Positions 1 through 10,111 of a stretch of 22,609 nt of DNA are shown here, in pieces. Below the pieces are notes generated by a model, which saw only the letters and a list, made by a program, of their open reading frames with translations, made no database searches and was not told where the DNA came from. Positions within the stretch are counted from its first letter, which is position 1. The number at the start of each line of letters is the position of its first letter. Made by a program: the position numbers and the translations under genes. This DNA comes from Chlorokybus atmophyticus (Eukaryota > Streptophyta > Chlorokybophyceae > Chlorokybales > Chlorokybaceae), in the NCBI GenBank assembly GCA_009103225.1, contig RHPI01000733.1, positions 5,367-27,975 of the forward strand, read 5' to 3'.

Positions 1-86
<86 letters not shown>
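1..86. repeat. (CT)43 microsatellite at window edge
   Basis: Uninterrupted CT dinucleotide from base 1 to 86, so the array may extend beyond the window. It is followed at 86-106 by a purine/pyrimidine-alternating stretch rich in GC/GT (potential Z-DNA). By analogy with the minus-strand gene at 1796-3216, whose last intron also carries a CT run on its coding strand, this could be intronic sequence of the gene ending at 331. Confidence 0.97.
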
Positions 87-90
<4 letters not shown>

Positions 91-200
91 GCGCGCGCAC
101 GTGCGCCCGTGTGTGAGAGCGTGAGGGGCCAGTTGTCAGCAGTTACAGATGCAAGCGCTTGTGTGTGTGGCCACCCTTAACCTCTCTGCCTTTGAGCAGG

Positions 201-331
201 TGTTGTCCAAGCTCGTGGGCCTGCTGCAGAAGGGATTGAAACGTTTGAAGGAACGAGTGACTGACCTGTGCCAATGGATCAGAACCAAAGTGCAGCAGCT
301 GTTTGGCGTTGAGCCTGTTACAATACTTTAA
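201..331 (+). CDS. Putative 3'-terminal exon of an unidentified gene
   Basis: An open frame runs from an ATG at 149 to TAA at 329-331. I prefer an exon start at 201, because a pyrimidine-rich stretch ending in GAGCAG at 195-200 is a good splice acceptor and keeps the frame. The 43 residues read as one amphipathic helix (start VLSKLVGLLQKG, end GVEPVTIL) with many Lys/Arg. No domain is recognised. The 3' exon of the minus-strand gene at 1796-1897 has the same design: short, starting with Val in phase 0, helical, and behind a CT-rich intron. The two may therefore be related genes facing each other. A TGTAA motif, the usual chlorophyte poly(A) signal, lies at 517-521. Alternatively it is a chance ORF beginning at 149. 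The upstream exons would be outside the window. Confidence 0.4.
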
Positions 332-1795
332 GTGATGTGTAGATGATACGCAATACGGCGTATGGTACGCAGGTGTAGGTACTTATCAACTGGCTCAAGC
401 CCAGGCTGGCAAAGCATGACTGTCAGTGATAGCTGCCAATTGTCAAGCATCATGTCGTTGTTAAGCAGCATGCTGCTCAAACCAGTGTGTATAATGTGCT
501 GAACAAGCTCAGCTTGTGTAATGCACGAAGCCGTAATTGCATCATCAAACATGCAGCTTCTCAGTCACCAGTGAGCATCATCTCAGTGTTGCGTAAGTAC
601 ATCTTTGCACAAAATAACACCAAAGAGTGCACATGCTGATGCTATGCTCATGCATGCGGGCTGGCTCAAGCCCCTAGTACATGATATATGCGATGCATCA
701 AGTTGTGACATGCATGAGAGTATGAGACATGCAACACGTGCAACACAAGCAACTCACCACACCACCAAGTGCTCATTTATACCACCGGGCTGTTCACCTA
801 CTTACTACTTACCTACCTTCATTGCCAACCCAACCCCAATAAACATGCATGCATGCAGGTGTTACTCGCAATGACATGTACATACAATGCGCGAGGGATA
901 TGCTCATGCATAGTGATAATCACCGTCCCACAATACCACCAACATTCAATACTGCCATATAGTTCACCACCGGGCTACTCCACCAAGCCTAACTCACCAC
1001 CTACTATTGCTAACACCCCGTTAGCCATGCAAGCATGCATACATGCGCAGTCACCTGCAGCACGGCTGTGTTATGCTACGCTATGGTGTGCAACCCCGCA
1101 CACTTACTTGCATCCATGGTAAACTTGTAGCATAGCCTTAGCAACCACAACCATAGAGCCCATGCACTCAACCCCGTGTTCACCCGCTACGGAAACGCAT
1201 GCTGTACACAACAAACGTCCATCACAAATTCCAGATCCTGCACATGTCTTGTGCCGCATCTAGCAAAGCAAAACTTGCCGGGCAGTTTGGTTTATGCGTC
1301 ATGCTTTGCTGCATGTCACTGCAGTCGCCTTGCTGTTGTAACTTACAACAGCAATCTGAGAGGTCAGACATGTGCCCACGCTAACTTTTGGGTGTATTGT
1401 TATGGCAGTGTGTTGATGCATCTGATGTGCGTACGTGCTTTTGCCCAGACAATCAACTTGTAAAAATAACACTGCAACAGCCAGCGCAACTCGAAGCGCA
1501 TCTCATCTCAATGCAATAATCAAATGCATGCCCTCGTCATTCGGCACAACAGAGTTTTTGCACTTGTAAATCAATACCCCTGATGGCTTTCGCTGTAGCT
1601 GTATGTGCCAGTGCATTGGCGATAAAGTTTTTTACTCTGCTGTTACAGCAACTTCTTCATCGCACAACCGCTGACCTGCAAACTTGTATCTATGTACAAA
1701 CATGTACAGAACATTCGCATTTAGCTATTGCCTCTGGTACTGAGCCCCATGTGATGTGCTGCAGAGCCAACAACATCATTGCAACGGGGTTGGTC
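332..1795. other. Intergenic stretch, no gene recognised
   Basis: No ORF here has convincing coding character. The stretch is rich in ATGCATGC-type words and CA-rich degenerate repeats; for example, the phrase caccgggct recurs near 783 and 970 with loosely similar flanks. A TTACA (TGTAA on the minus strand) at 1643-1647 lies about 150 bases past the stop of the minus-strand gene and could be its poly(A) signal. Confidence 0.5.
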
Positions 1796-2008
1796 TCAGA
1801 GCAGGCGCCGTATCTCCGCTATTAGCTGAACAACCTGCAAGACAATTGACACGCCTGCCGCAACTGCCTGCAGCATCTGTACAATGCCCGCCGCGACCTG
1901 ACCAGGCAAGGCAAGTATTACGCTTGTTGGCATACAGGTGCAGCATGCGCAGTCTACAATGCCCTCAAGTAATCCTGACTGGGGGTTTGATACACAAGGA
2001 CACACGCG

Positions 2009-2056
<48 letters not shown>

Positions 2057-3216
2057 ACCTTTTGCAAGAAGTTGAGCATTTTGTCCCACATATTCACGTT
2101 TGCGTCGACCGCTCTGAGGAACCCATCGTGGGCTGCCGCAAATTGGGCGTCAGAGCTGAAATCTGTTCGTACGGGGGTGGCCTTGCACAGGGAGTCCTCC
2201 ACGGAGTTGATAGTTGCCATAACTCTCAGCTGCGTGCCCACAAGTAAGTAAGAGCAAGCATACAGCTACAACTCTGCGTGCAGATGACGCATGCAGCAAA
2301 GGGCAACCAAGTGCTGCCTTTGCACGGCTTGCAACTGCTTGCGACCAGTTGAATCATACATATATTTATGACGAAAATACGATTACTATTATGCGCACAC
2401 AGTCACATACACATATGTACGAAAAGACAAATGCAAATTATGCTCCATACGACAGGTGTCTGCACCTTGCTGCATCGCCAACACCATAAGGGGCAGATCG
2501 CCCATAGTACATGGCTGTGTATCAATCCTTCACACACACACACACACACACACACTGAACGCATGGGCTTGAAAGGCTGAAGGGCTCGCAAGTACTGTGA
2601 GATAGCGTCAGTCAATGTCTGTCAACTGTGTCTCATGTTAGTGCCGCAGCATGCTAACCGTGCATAAACACAGCGTCTACATGATGCAGTGATGGCCTAT
2701 AGCTGTTGTTTAGTTGACATGTGCCACCTGCCTTGCTGCAGCTGCAGCTGCCTTGCGTGTGCTCGCGTGCACTTCACTCACCCCGGTCTCTTGTATATTC
2801 GCTCGCACCCTCTCTAGTGTGGCCGGGTCCTGGTCGTTTTCCAGCTCCCTGACGTTCTCCCGCATGACGTTCTTGACCTCCTCCCTGGCATCATTCAGCG
2901 GGCTGCAGAGGGCGTCGACAACGCCCTCGGTGTGTGCCATGACCACGGCGGCGCAGCCGCCGCTCTGCAGGACCACACACATGCACAGGCGCACCCATTG
3001 AGCATCGACGGCTTGTTGGAGAAGCAACAGCAAAGCATCTGCTGCGTGCTGCACGCATGCGCGCTCTCGTCAATGGGAAGCACGCTTGTACACACCCTAC
3101 CTCTGGCCCAAGCGGGCGCCCTCAGCCTTGCTTGACGACAACCCCGGCACCCCTTCGCCAACCCCTCGCCCACCCACTTCCGAAGCAGCGGTGCGGTCGT
3201 CTTGCCACGCGTCGGG
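1796..3216 (-). CDS. Multi-exon gene of unknown function (exons 3216-3101?, 2964-2782, 2229-2059, 1897-1796)
   Basis: Three minus-strand blocks with coding character are bounded by consensus splice sites. Exon 2964-2782 (61 codons) follows a TCCTGCAG acceptor and ends at a GTGAGT donor. Exon 2229-2059 (57 codons) follows CACGCAG and ends AAG|GTGCTC. Exon 1897-1796 (33 codons plus TGA) follows CTGGTCAG. All three join in phase 0, which argues against chance. A weaker upstream exon at 3216-3101 has a GTAGGG donor and joins in frame if the next acceptor is shifted by 2 bases. The product is mostly helical: a charged segment (EEVKNVMRENVRELEND), a middle region ending MLNFLQK, and a hydrophobic C-terminal helix (VAAGIVQMLQAVAAGVS) that could be membrane-associated. 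No family is recognised. The 5' end and start codon are not determined. The 161-base last intron contains (CT)22 on the coding strand. Confidence 0.6.
2012..2055. repeat. (AG)22 microsatellite inside an intron
   Basis: 44 bases of perfect AG. On the minus strand it is a CT run starting a few bases after the GTGCTC donor of the putative gene, so it fills the 5' part of that gene's last intron. Confidence 0.97.
2531..2555. repeat. (CA)n microsatellite
   Basis: 25 bases of uninterrupted CA, located inside the putative 552-base intron (2230-2781) of the minus-strand gene. Confidence 0.95.
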
Positions 3217-4188
3217 CTGCTAGTCGTCGTGCCCGGCTTTCATGTTGGCCTTCTAGAGGCTGCAGCGCTGCTGGTGACTGAACCGACGCGTGCCCAACCC
3301 CTGCGAGACGCGGGTTGGTACAAAGGCCTGAACAGCTGATACGGCTGGTACTGAAGGCCTGCACGGCCCCAATGGCGCGGGCAGTTTGACGGGTTCACCA
3401 GTTAGGTTGCGTGCGCGCGGTCGGTTGCAGATAGCATACACATTATAGGCCTAAAACTTACACGATACCTTCCTTTGCAATAAGCATATACACAGTCGGT
3501 CGGGGTTCCTACTTATATATATGAACTTCGTGTTGTCTACGCATTGTCGTGGGACTGTAGCGATGGCGATGTCGACTGAGAGCGACTGTCTCTTTATGTC
3601 GATGCCTTTTTGCGTAGGCCGTCGCTGTGCGTCGACGGTGACTCGTAGGCATGGCGGATATCGTCCGCGATCGTCGACATCGCTGCGTGGGTTATGTGAC
3701 AACCATTTGGCAGAACGTTGTGTGATATTCTGAAGGTGTGCCGGTGCAATACGGTTGGTGTAGGCCCAGTCGTACGGTTTTCACACAGAGTGTAGCGGGA
3801 ATGACCAGAATGGCCTGCTCTTTGCCGGCGGCTAAATGCCGACGAAACAACAGAGCAAAATCTAACTTGAGCGAAACAGTGCACCCACACGTCGACATCA
3901 ACACACGCCGTTATCAGATAAAATGGTCTCCGCGTGTCCCCGTCGACGGACGAAGACAAGTCTGCCCTTGCCAACATCGACGCATCAAGACTTGTCATTC
4001 TTCGACGACGTAGACACATGCGCCATAACATAGACTTTTTTGAGTCAATGGTTTGCCCATGGAAGCTGCTCGGGCGCACCTGCTGTACAGTTTGGCCTAC
4101 TGTATTGACATGGCGTAAGTCACGTGCGCAGCGGTGAATATTGTGTTTTATGCTGCGTTTCTAGAGATGGCCATATGGGCTGCCAAGT
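3217..4188. other. No recognisable gene; GTCGAC-rich stretch
   Basis: Between the minus-strand gene and the retrotransposon there are overlapping ORFs on both strands (the longest is 161 codons on the minus strand, 4079-3594), but none shows a recognisable domain. The block 3540-4010 is unusually rich in GTCGAC/CGTCGA words on both strands, which by itself keeps several frames open. Upstream exons of the minus-strand gene may lie in 3217-3440, where GC content is higher. Confidence 0.45.
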
Positions 4189-5227
4189 TGTCATGCCTAG
4201 TGCCCGCGCGTAGCAGCCTTCATCGAGCAAGTTACATCGAAACCATCGCCCGGCCTACCAGCATACCAGCGCGCGCACGTGACTGACCAGTAGTTGGGTC
4301 ATGACTTCGGTAGTTGACGACCATAGCCTACATAGGCACCGCGCGTAGCTGTTCAGTTGTGAGTTCAGTTATAAGTTGTGTTCTATATCGAGTGGTGATT
4401 GCTGAAAATAGCCTCGATATGACCGCTAGCTTATGTTCTGAACAGTCATGATTTAACTTGTATAAGTAGTTACAGTGTTCATCGGATCAGCTAGTGACAC
4501 TGTGAGTGAGAAAGCTAAGAGCTTGTGAAACGACTTGAACTGCGAACACGTTATCCCGGTTACCAAGAAACCCCCTCACTGTGTGGGAGCCTGTGCATGC
4601 TCGTGTGTGCATCGTGCTTATCGAGATGCGTTGACAAACCTACACATGCACATGTGTGCACGCCACCCAACACCAACGCCAAGAGGCTGCAACAACAAGA
4701 CTAAGACCATCTATTGCCATCATGTCCGCGGGTTTTATACCCGTCAGGAATACACCTGTCTACTCTAGAAGCCACCACGTTTGCTACACTTATTTGAATG
4801 CTGCGTTCTAAAATACATCTTCTAGTTAACTCCAAGGGGCTATTTACTGAGTTTTAAACCGTCCAAATTGGTGCAATAACCACCGAGTTATGACAATTCT
4901 CGTGCAGGTCTGGAAGTTGCCAGACTCTGGACTCGAGTCCGGAACCTGTACGCGCCTGGAACTTTCGACTTTTGGACTCGAGTCCTCGCCTAGAGCCTTC
5001 TCGCGGCCATTCCTATTCAGAGGGCAAGCTGACCGTCCACCCGGTTATAGGTGTATCTTGAACAGTGCTTGTCATTGCTGTGAGCTTTATGTGCCTGGTT
5101 GCAGTGTGTTTGTTGGCATCAGCTAGGGCATAGTATCCACGTGTTGCTTGCTCATTCCTTATTGAACAGTGTAATACATCATCCACTTATGCAAAGAACT
5201 GTGTATACAGCACTACCTATCGTAGTG
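4189..5227 (+). repeat. Left terminal repeat segment X1, split by an insertion
   Basis: Begins TGTCATGCCTAG and matches X2 (14729-15308) almost throughout, ending in the near-palindrome cactacctatcgtagtg. Without the inserted 4620-5070 block it is about 588 bases, against about 580 for X2. The Y segment that follows X2 is absent after 5227, and no Y sequence precedes 4189. It presumably holds the promoter; candidate T/A-rich boxes are ttataag near 4369 and gtataagtag near 4460. No TGG-type tRNA primer-binding site is evident after 5227. Confidence 0.85.
4620..5070. mobile_element. 451-bp insertion in X1 flanked by a 6-bp duplication GTGCTT
   Basis: X2 reads continuously ...catcgtgcttgtcatc..., while X1 is interrupted directly after gtgctt (4614-4619) and resumes after a second gtgctt (5065-5070). 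This is what an inserted non-autonomous element with a 6-bp target duplication would leave. The insert has no terminal inverted repeat that I can see, no ORF of note, and a 12-base palindrome GGACTCGAGTCC that occurs twice (4929-4940 and 4974-4985). Its family is not recognised. Confidence 0.65.
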
Positions 5228-5483
5228 CTATTTACTCACAGCGTCACCCTCTTTGCTCAAGTGAGTGCGTTGCATTCCGCATCAGATAGTACAGTCCGTA
5301 TCTGGGGACACATCCATGTGCATTCGTTATCACTATCATTACGTAGTGCACACACAAGCACTAGTGTGGTGAGTGGTAGCGGCATCAAGATAGGCAGTAG
5401 AGCACAAACACTCTACCCTGCATACACTTTCACCTATGGACTAGCTGTATCAGCAGGCCCACCCCGTTCTCTCCAATAGACGA
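5228..5483 (+). other. Untranslated leader between X1 and gag
   Basis: No coding signal and no similarity to segment Y. It contains an inverted repeat ACTCAC (5233-5238) / GTGAGT (5261-5266) that could form a hairpin in the transcript. The usual place for a primer-binding site is just after 5227, but none starting with TGG is found there. Confidence 0.4.
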
Positions 5484-6466
5484 GGGTGGCCTTAGCAGCA
5501 ACAGCCCAATCTCTAATCTCACCTACGAGCGAACTAGCGACGGGAGCAACAATCGTAGCAGCAGTGGCTCGTATTCTGTCTCCAACTTCACTCCGTTCCT
5601 GCCTACTCCTCGGCATTAAGCTTCCCCACTCTCGTCCGACAGTGACGACAACAAGGTGGAATCTTCCAGCTCAGCCACGTCCCTGCGCTTTTTCGGACGT
5701 GCTGGCACTACCTCGCTGGACGAATTTCATTCATCATCAAGTTCCATTCCAAGATGCGACAGCAGGCTCTGAAGAATAAAGATTGGTCAGATGAGATGAG
5801 ATCTCTTTTCACATTGCTGCTCGGTACCTGGACCATGAAGCACATGATGGCTACAAGTCTGTTGCTGAACTGCATCGAGTTGATGGCTATGGCAAGCTCG
5901 CCAGTACCAAAGCATCTGCGTCATTGCACAGTCCAGCACCCGTCTTTCCACCTGCCACTCCCGCTGCAGTCACCGGGTTGTTCATAGCGGCCATTGACAG
6001 CACAGAGGAGGAAAGACCTGAGTTGGTGATCGTCAACCTGACCCCTGTAGAGATCGAGATCATGACGGCCGCGCGACGGGCCCGGATCCTTGATGCTGCC
6101 AATTTCGACAAACAACGAACTGCAGCCGTGGAGGTGGGCACACCCCTATCTTTGGCAACACCCGGCTCTCGCGCGGGAGGCAGTGCTTTCACCCTCGGGA
6201 CAGTCGCACTCGCGCACCAGCCATCACTGTAGGTGCTGCCATCTCTGACTCTCCCCTTAAGGATCCATACGCTGCACTTTGTCGCACCTTCCCACTGCAG
6301 ACCACTAGCAAAGTGGAGGAGTTAAGGCGGTTCCGAAGCAAGCCCAACGAGGACCCTCTACGCCTGTACTCAAAAATTGAAGGGCTGTTGAAGGACACTG
6401 ACTAAATTGTCAGTGACGAGGCTGCTGCAGTAGTATATGTCAATGAGTTGCATGCCACCCTGAGCG

Positions 6467-6524
6467 AGTCGACGCGTCTGACCCTGAACTGAGCTAGTCG
6501 ACGCGTCTGACCCTGAACTACAGC
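6467..6524 (+). repeat. 29-bp tandem duplication within gag
   Basis: The 24 bases from 6467 to 6490 recur exactly at 6496-6519, giving a 29-base period. Because 29 is not a multiple of three, the duplication shifts the frame and brings in a TGA, so it is a post-insertion lesion. Confidence 0.85.
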
Positions 6525-6894
6525 AGGCCCTTAGCTACACGCTCAAGGAAGCTTTTGAGACTGCACAAGCCATTTATAAGCGCTTGGTGTATGAGAAGGC
6601 CGTGCTAAACACCAACCGCAGCGCCTCACAACCTGTAGCCAGCACAGCTGTTGAGCCTCCTCACCGCGAATGTGGCCGGGACGCTCCACCAGCACGCGAC
6701 AAAGGGAAACGGTCAGCGCATACGGCTTTGCCTTCCCCTGTGCTGTGTCATCTCTGTGGACGGCATGGGCACTATCAAAAAGAGTGCACCGAAGAGTACG
6801 CAACTCTGATCTGCGACTACTGTCACAAGACAGGCCACTTAGAGTTAGTCTGCTGGCTCAAGTTCCCTGAGTTGAGACCCGTCAACAGCTACGA

Positions 6895-7038
6895 CGGCAA
6901 CAACTCTGGTGGCTATAACAGCAACAACACTGGGAGCCACAACGGCAACAACTCTGGTAGCTACAACAGCAACAACATTAGACGCCACAACGGCAACAAC
7001 TCTGGTGGCTACAACAGCAATCACACCGGAGGCCATAA
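6895..7038 (+). repeat. Three tandem 48-bp units coding Gly/Asn/Ser-rich 16-mers
   Basis: Units at 6895-6942, 6943-6990 and 6991-7038 are near-identical. In the gag frame each codes a 16-residue repeat of the type GNNSGGYNSNNTGSHN. In the +1 frame the same DNA codes Thr/Ala-rich repeats, which is why both frames stay open. A low-complexity RNA-binding or phase-separating gag tail is a plausible role but is inference. Confidence 0.9.
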
Positions 7039-7072
7039 CAACACCAATTATGCCAATGCTCGCAAGGAAGAG

Positions 7073-8618
7073 CAAGGCTACAGGGGGAAGAATCGCCCTC
7101 CTCAGCGTAAGGGACTGCATGGACGTCCGCGCTGCTGCTGTTGCCGCCAACCCGCCAGCTGATGACCATATGGCTGCCCTCATAGCGCGTATGGCACGCT
7201 TGCAGGAAGACAAAGAGCAGGACTACCGCGCCTGCTACTCTACCCGTTGGGCATGGATGGCTCCAAAGCGCACGGGAGACACCAGCACTCCGTCACTTAT
7301 TCAACCATCCCAACGGGTTCAAGGGGAAGCCGCAACATTGTCAGCAGCTACCTCATTAAAAGCCATCGGTGGTGCTGCACCAGCAGCAATAGTTACACCG
7401 GCTACGATGTCAACTCCGTCAATGTCAGCAGGAACTACTCCAGTTGCACCAGAAGTTGGTAAAATAGCGAGCACTATAACGCCAACACTAGTGAGCACGC
7501 TGATGACAGCCACTGTTGTCACCAACCCTGCAGCAGTAGGTCGCACTGGTCCCGCTCCGACTGCAGGACCACCGGTGTCAGCGAGCGTTGAGACCACTCT
7601 CGCGCCACTGAGCGGCACTCTCGCCACCACCGGCAGTGTCATCGTTGAGCCCGTTGCCACTGCAGCGACGCGCGCAGCTACATTGCCCGCTCTTGACATC
7701 ACTCAAGCTGTCGCACGAGGTCACCAAGCTGAGCGCGCATGGGAAACCATCATGGGTGGAGCAGATCCCACTACCATTGCTTTTGAGCGTGGAGGAGAGC
7801 GCACCACTCGCGTTGACCGCATTGATCGCGTCTTCCCACTGCCTGAATATTACACTCTGCAAGAACAGACTCAGCGGCAAGTGAAGGATGAAATCCTCGC
7901 CGACACGGCGCCTCCCATGCGAGATCGTGTCTTTGAGGTCAGAACACCTGTGCTGGAGTTGGCACTACAGCTGTTCTAGACTCTGCATAACGACATGCAG
8001 ACTGCGCCATGCCAGCCCGCACCAGTCCGTCATGAACCCTTTTAGCCAAGCCCGCTGGACACGTATTGGGACCGGCAACCCAACATACAGCAGCACATCG
8101 CTGATACAGCCGACATGCCTCTGGGTGACGACGAAGCACTGAGACCCTTCAGTACCGTTCGGCTTCATAAGCGCTACACCGCTCTTGAACAGGGGTTCAC
8201 CTGGCGATGGGACCAAGCGGCAGCAATCAATGCAAGAGCGCAAGCCCTTGTCAATGCTCGCGCTGGCGTTCTTCAACCCACGGTCGCTGGCCCATCATCC
8301 AGCACAACACCTCTCGTCGGTGAGCCCGACATTGACGCGGCGCGGGCGCTGGCCTAACAAACAAAGGGGGGGATCGCCCCGTTGCTACCCGCCTCGTTGG
8401 AAGACTTGCCAGACAATCAGCGGGATTCACAGAGAGGCTACCTCACACCACAAGGGTGTACACAACGAGATGGAGCAGGCTCAATCGGAGAACAGCAATT
8501 GCGCACTGCCCTGTTACGACAAGCAACCATGCTACATCGACAAGAAGGCATCGGCCTGAGACGGATGTTGGGAATGCGAGAAGGTGGCAATGCAACTCAA
8601 GCAAGACTAGTGACTTAG
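7073..8618 (+). pseudogene. Gag-pol linker region (Thr/Ala/Pro-rich), function unassigned
   Basis: After the zinc knuckles the reading continues in the next frame (open from 6909) to TAG at 7977-7979. With only stop codons in between (near 8041 and at 8355-8357) the same frame then runs on to 8618. The first part has MAALIARMARLQEDKEQD followed by a long Ala/Thr/Val-rich stretch of low complexity. The later part contains more ordered sequence, such as LPEYYTLQEQTQRQVKDEI and FSTVRLHKRYTALEQGF. No catalytic domain is recognised. It probably belongs to the gag-pol polyprotein as spacer or additional gag domains. The single-frame continuity over 1.5 kb argues that it was coding when the element was active. 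Confidence 0.55.
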
Positions 8619-10111
8619 CTAGTCACCACTCACCCCGCAGTCCCTCTGTGCGCATTCGGCACCATATTGTTATGGTAGGACGCCTTCGTTCGCTACGGCA
8701 AGCCTATGACGAGGTTGCCTCGGCAGCCACGAACACCTTAGAAGAAACTAAAGAGGCCATACTGCACTTGCCAGGGGTGGAAGCAGTGCGGCAGCGCAAA
8801 CGCATCGTAGCTGCTTATGAGCAGCATGTCCAACAGCCAGAGATTTACCCCACTGTGCGGGCACGAGCAACAACGGTGCTGGAAGTGGGGGTGGTCAATG
8901 GCAGATGGGATGCTTACATGGCAGGGATCTTAAGGGTTCCCACCATCACCCACGGCATAAGAGCGTGGCTCTTGCGCGCAGTGTATCTCCAGCCCATGCC
9001 TCAAAATCACCGCTGGAGTGACATGGTCAACAATCCAACAGCCACATGGGAAGGTACACGGGTCAGGGAGGCAGCTCATGCTGTACGCTGGATTAATGGG
9101 GAAGAACAGGCTGCACGGGAGGCGGGCCCACAAACACCCGGTCCTCCAGGGTTTCCTCAACAGCCACTGGCTACGCCGCCAGGTATAACCCCGGCCACAC
9201 AAAGGCGCAATCCCCGTGCAACACAACCAGGGCAACCACAGGCAGCATCGCAAGCACCTAGGCCGTTGCGCGTATACCAACAGCCAAGACAAGGACGGTT
9301 CGGGCCAGGCCGCGGGCAAGGAGGTCTCCAAGACCCAGCTGGTCGAGGGGCGCTTGCCGCACTGCGCTCGACACCACCGGAGGAGATTGCAGCAGCAGTC
9401 ACCGCACGCACACGTTATCGACGAGTCAAGCGGCTGCGCATCCACGCCAACGCACCCATGATCGCCAACCAATGCAAGCATGTCACTATCGATGGACGAG
9501 CACCCAAGCGTGTGATGCTGGACTTTGGAGCCCAGCCTGTCATTATCGGTCGTTACCTCGCGCGCGACCTTGGCACCACTAGCGCTGAGCTGATGCCATG
9601 CTCATACATGCTCGACACAGCAACCGGCAGCCGTGACAAGGTGATTGGCATCACCAAGCAAGCCCTCTGCATACGTTTGACAGGAGTGGACCCTTCCCAC
9701 AGCACCGCGGTCATACAAAAGTGTGTAGTTACCGACGCAGGATCCTTCGACCTGCTGCTGGGACAGGACTTCAACTTCCCTGTTGGCATGGGGCTGGACT
9801 GCTGGACAGAGAAGGCATGGTTTTGTCCTCATTGGGAGGAGGATGGAGAGGATCAAGGTTATCTGCCTCCCGAACTGGTAGCTTGCACCCGCTCTCACCC
9901 AAGGACAGCTGCAATAACCACCTACAAGTCGTTGTCGATAACCACTAATAGGTCAGCAATAGCCACCCACAGGTCGGTTTCAACAACCATTGACAGATCA
10001 GCTGCGGTGGTCACTCACAACTCTGACCCAGACTCTCCTATCCCATATGACAAATGTCCGGAAGATGCCATTGAAAAAGTGGCCCACCAGAAATCAGCGC
10101 AACGCCGCTGA
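8619..10111 (+). pseudogene. pro: Retropepsin (aspartic protease) with upstream helical domain
   Basis: Part of the longest uninterrupted frame of the element (8456-10111, 551 codons). Residues coded by 8670-9120 form a charged, helical region (SLRQAYDEVASAATN, VRQRKRIVAAYEQHVQ). A Pro/Gln/Gly-rich linker (9121-9350) precedes a retroviral-type aspartic protease at about 9480-9810: VTIDGRAPKRVMLDFGAQP, later SYMLDTATGSRDKVIGIT, and the C-terminal FDLLLGQDF. Such proteases mature the polyprotein and work as homodimers. The catalytic D-S/T-G is DFG here (GAC TTT GGA, 9521-9529); TCT to TTT is one C-to-T change, so this copy is probably inactive. A Thr/Ser tail with repeated RS doublets (about 9930-10000) follows. 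The frame continues through TGA (10109-10111) and TAG (10208-10210) into the methyltransferase. Confidence 0.85.

Larger units (their letters stand above)
5484..7162 (+). pseudogene. gag: gag: Ser-rich N-terminus, capsid-like region, two CCHC zinc knuckles
   Basis: Structural polyprotein that would package the element's RNA. The frame can be followed as a Ser-rich leader (5484-5768), a charged segment with RYLDHEAHDGYKSVAELHRV (5821-5880) continuing into 5924-6232, a retrotransposon-capsid-like stretch with LRRFRSKPNEDPLRLYSKIE (6324-6383), and the segment ELQQALSYTLKEAFETAQAI (6516-6575). Two perfect CX2CX4HX4C knuckles follow: CHLCGRHGHYQKEC (6746-6787) and CDYCHKTGHLELVC (6812-6853). Then comes a Gly/Asn/Ser-rich repeat tail. 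It is broken by TAA at 5617-5619, TGA near 5769, frame changes around 5770-5930 and 6230-6260, TAA near 6403, and a 29-bp duplication at 6467-6524. The start codon is not identified. The domain calls are firm only for the knuckles; the capsid call rests on position and composition. Confidence 0.8.

Noticed and set aside
2000-2060. CRISPR-like or regulatory array from the (AG)n/(CT)n runs
   Set aside because: Simple dinucleotide microsatellites without spacers.
3594-4079. 161-codon minus-strand ORF
   Set aside because: No recognisable domain, and composition is driven by GTCGAC-rich words that hold several frames open on both strands.
5228-5250. tRNA primer-binding site after X1
   Set aside because: No TGG-starting sequence at the expected position; it could be mutated or displaced if the repeats are split.
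8930-9481. 183-codon minus-strand ORF
   Set aside because: Shadow of the protease-region frame on the plus strand.
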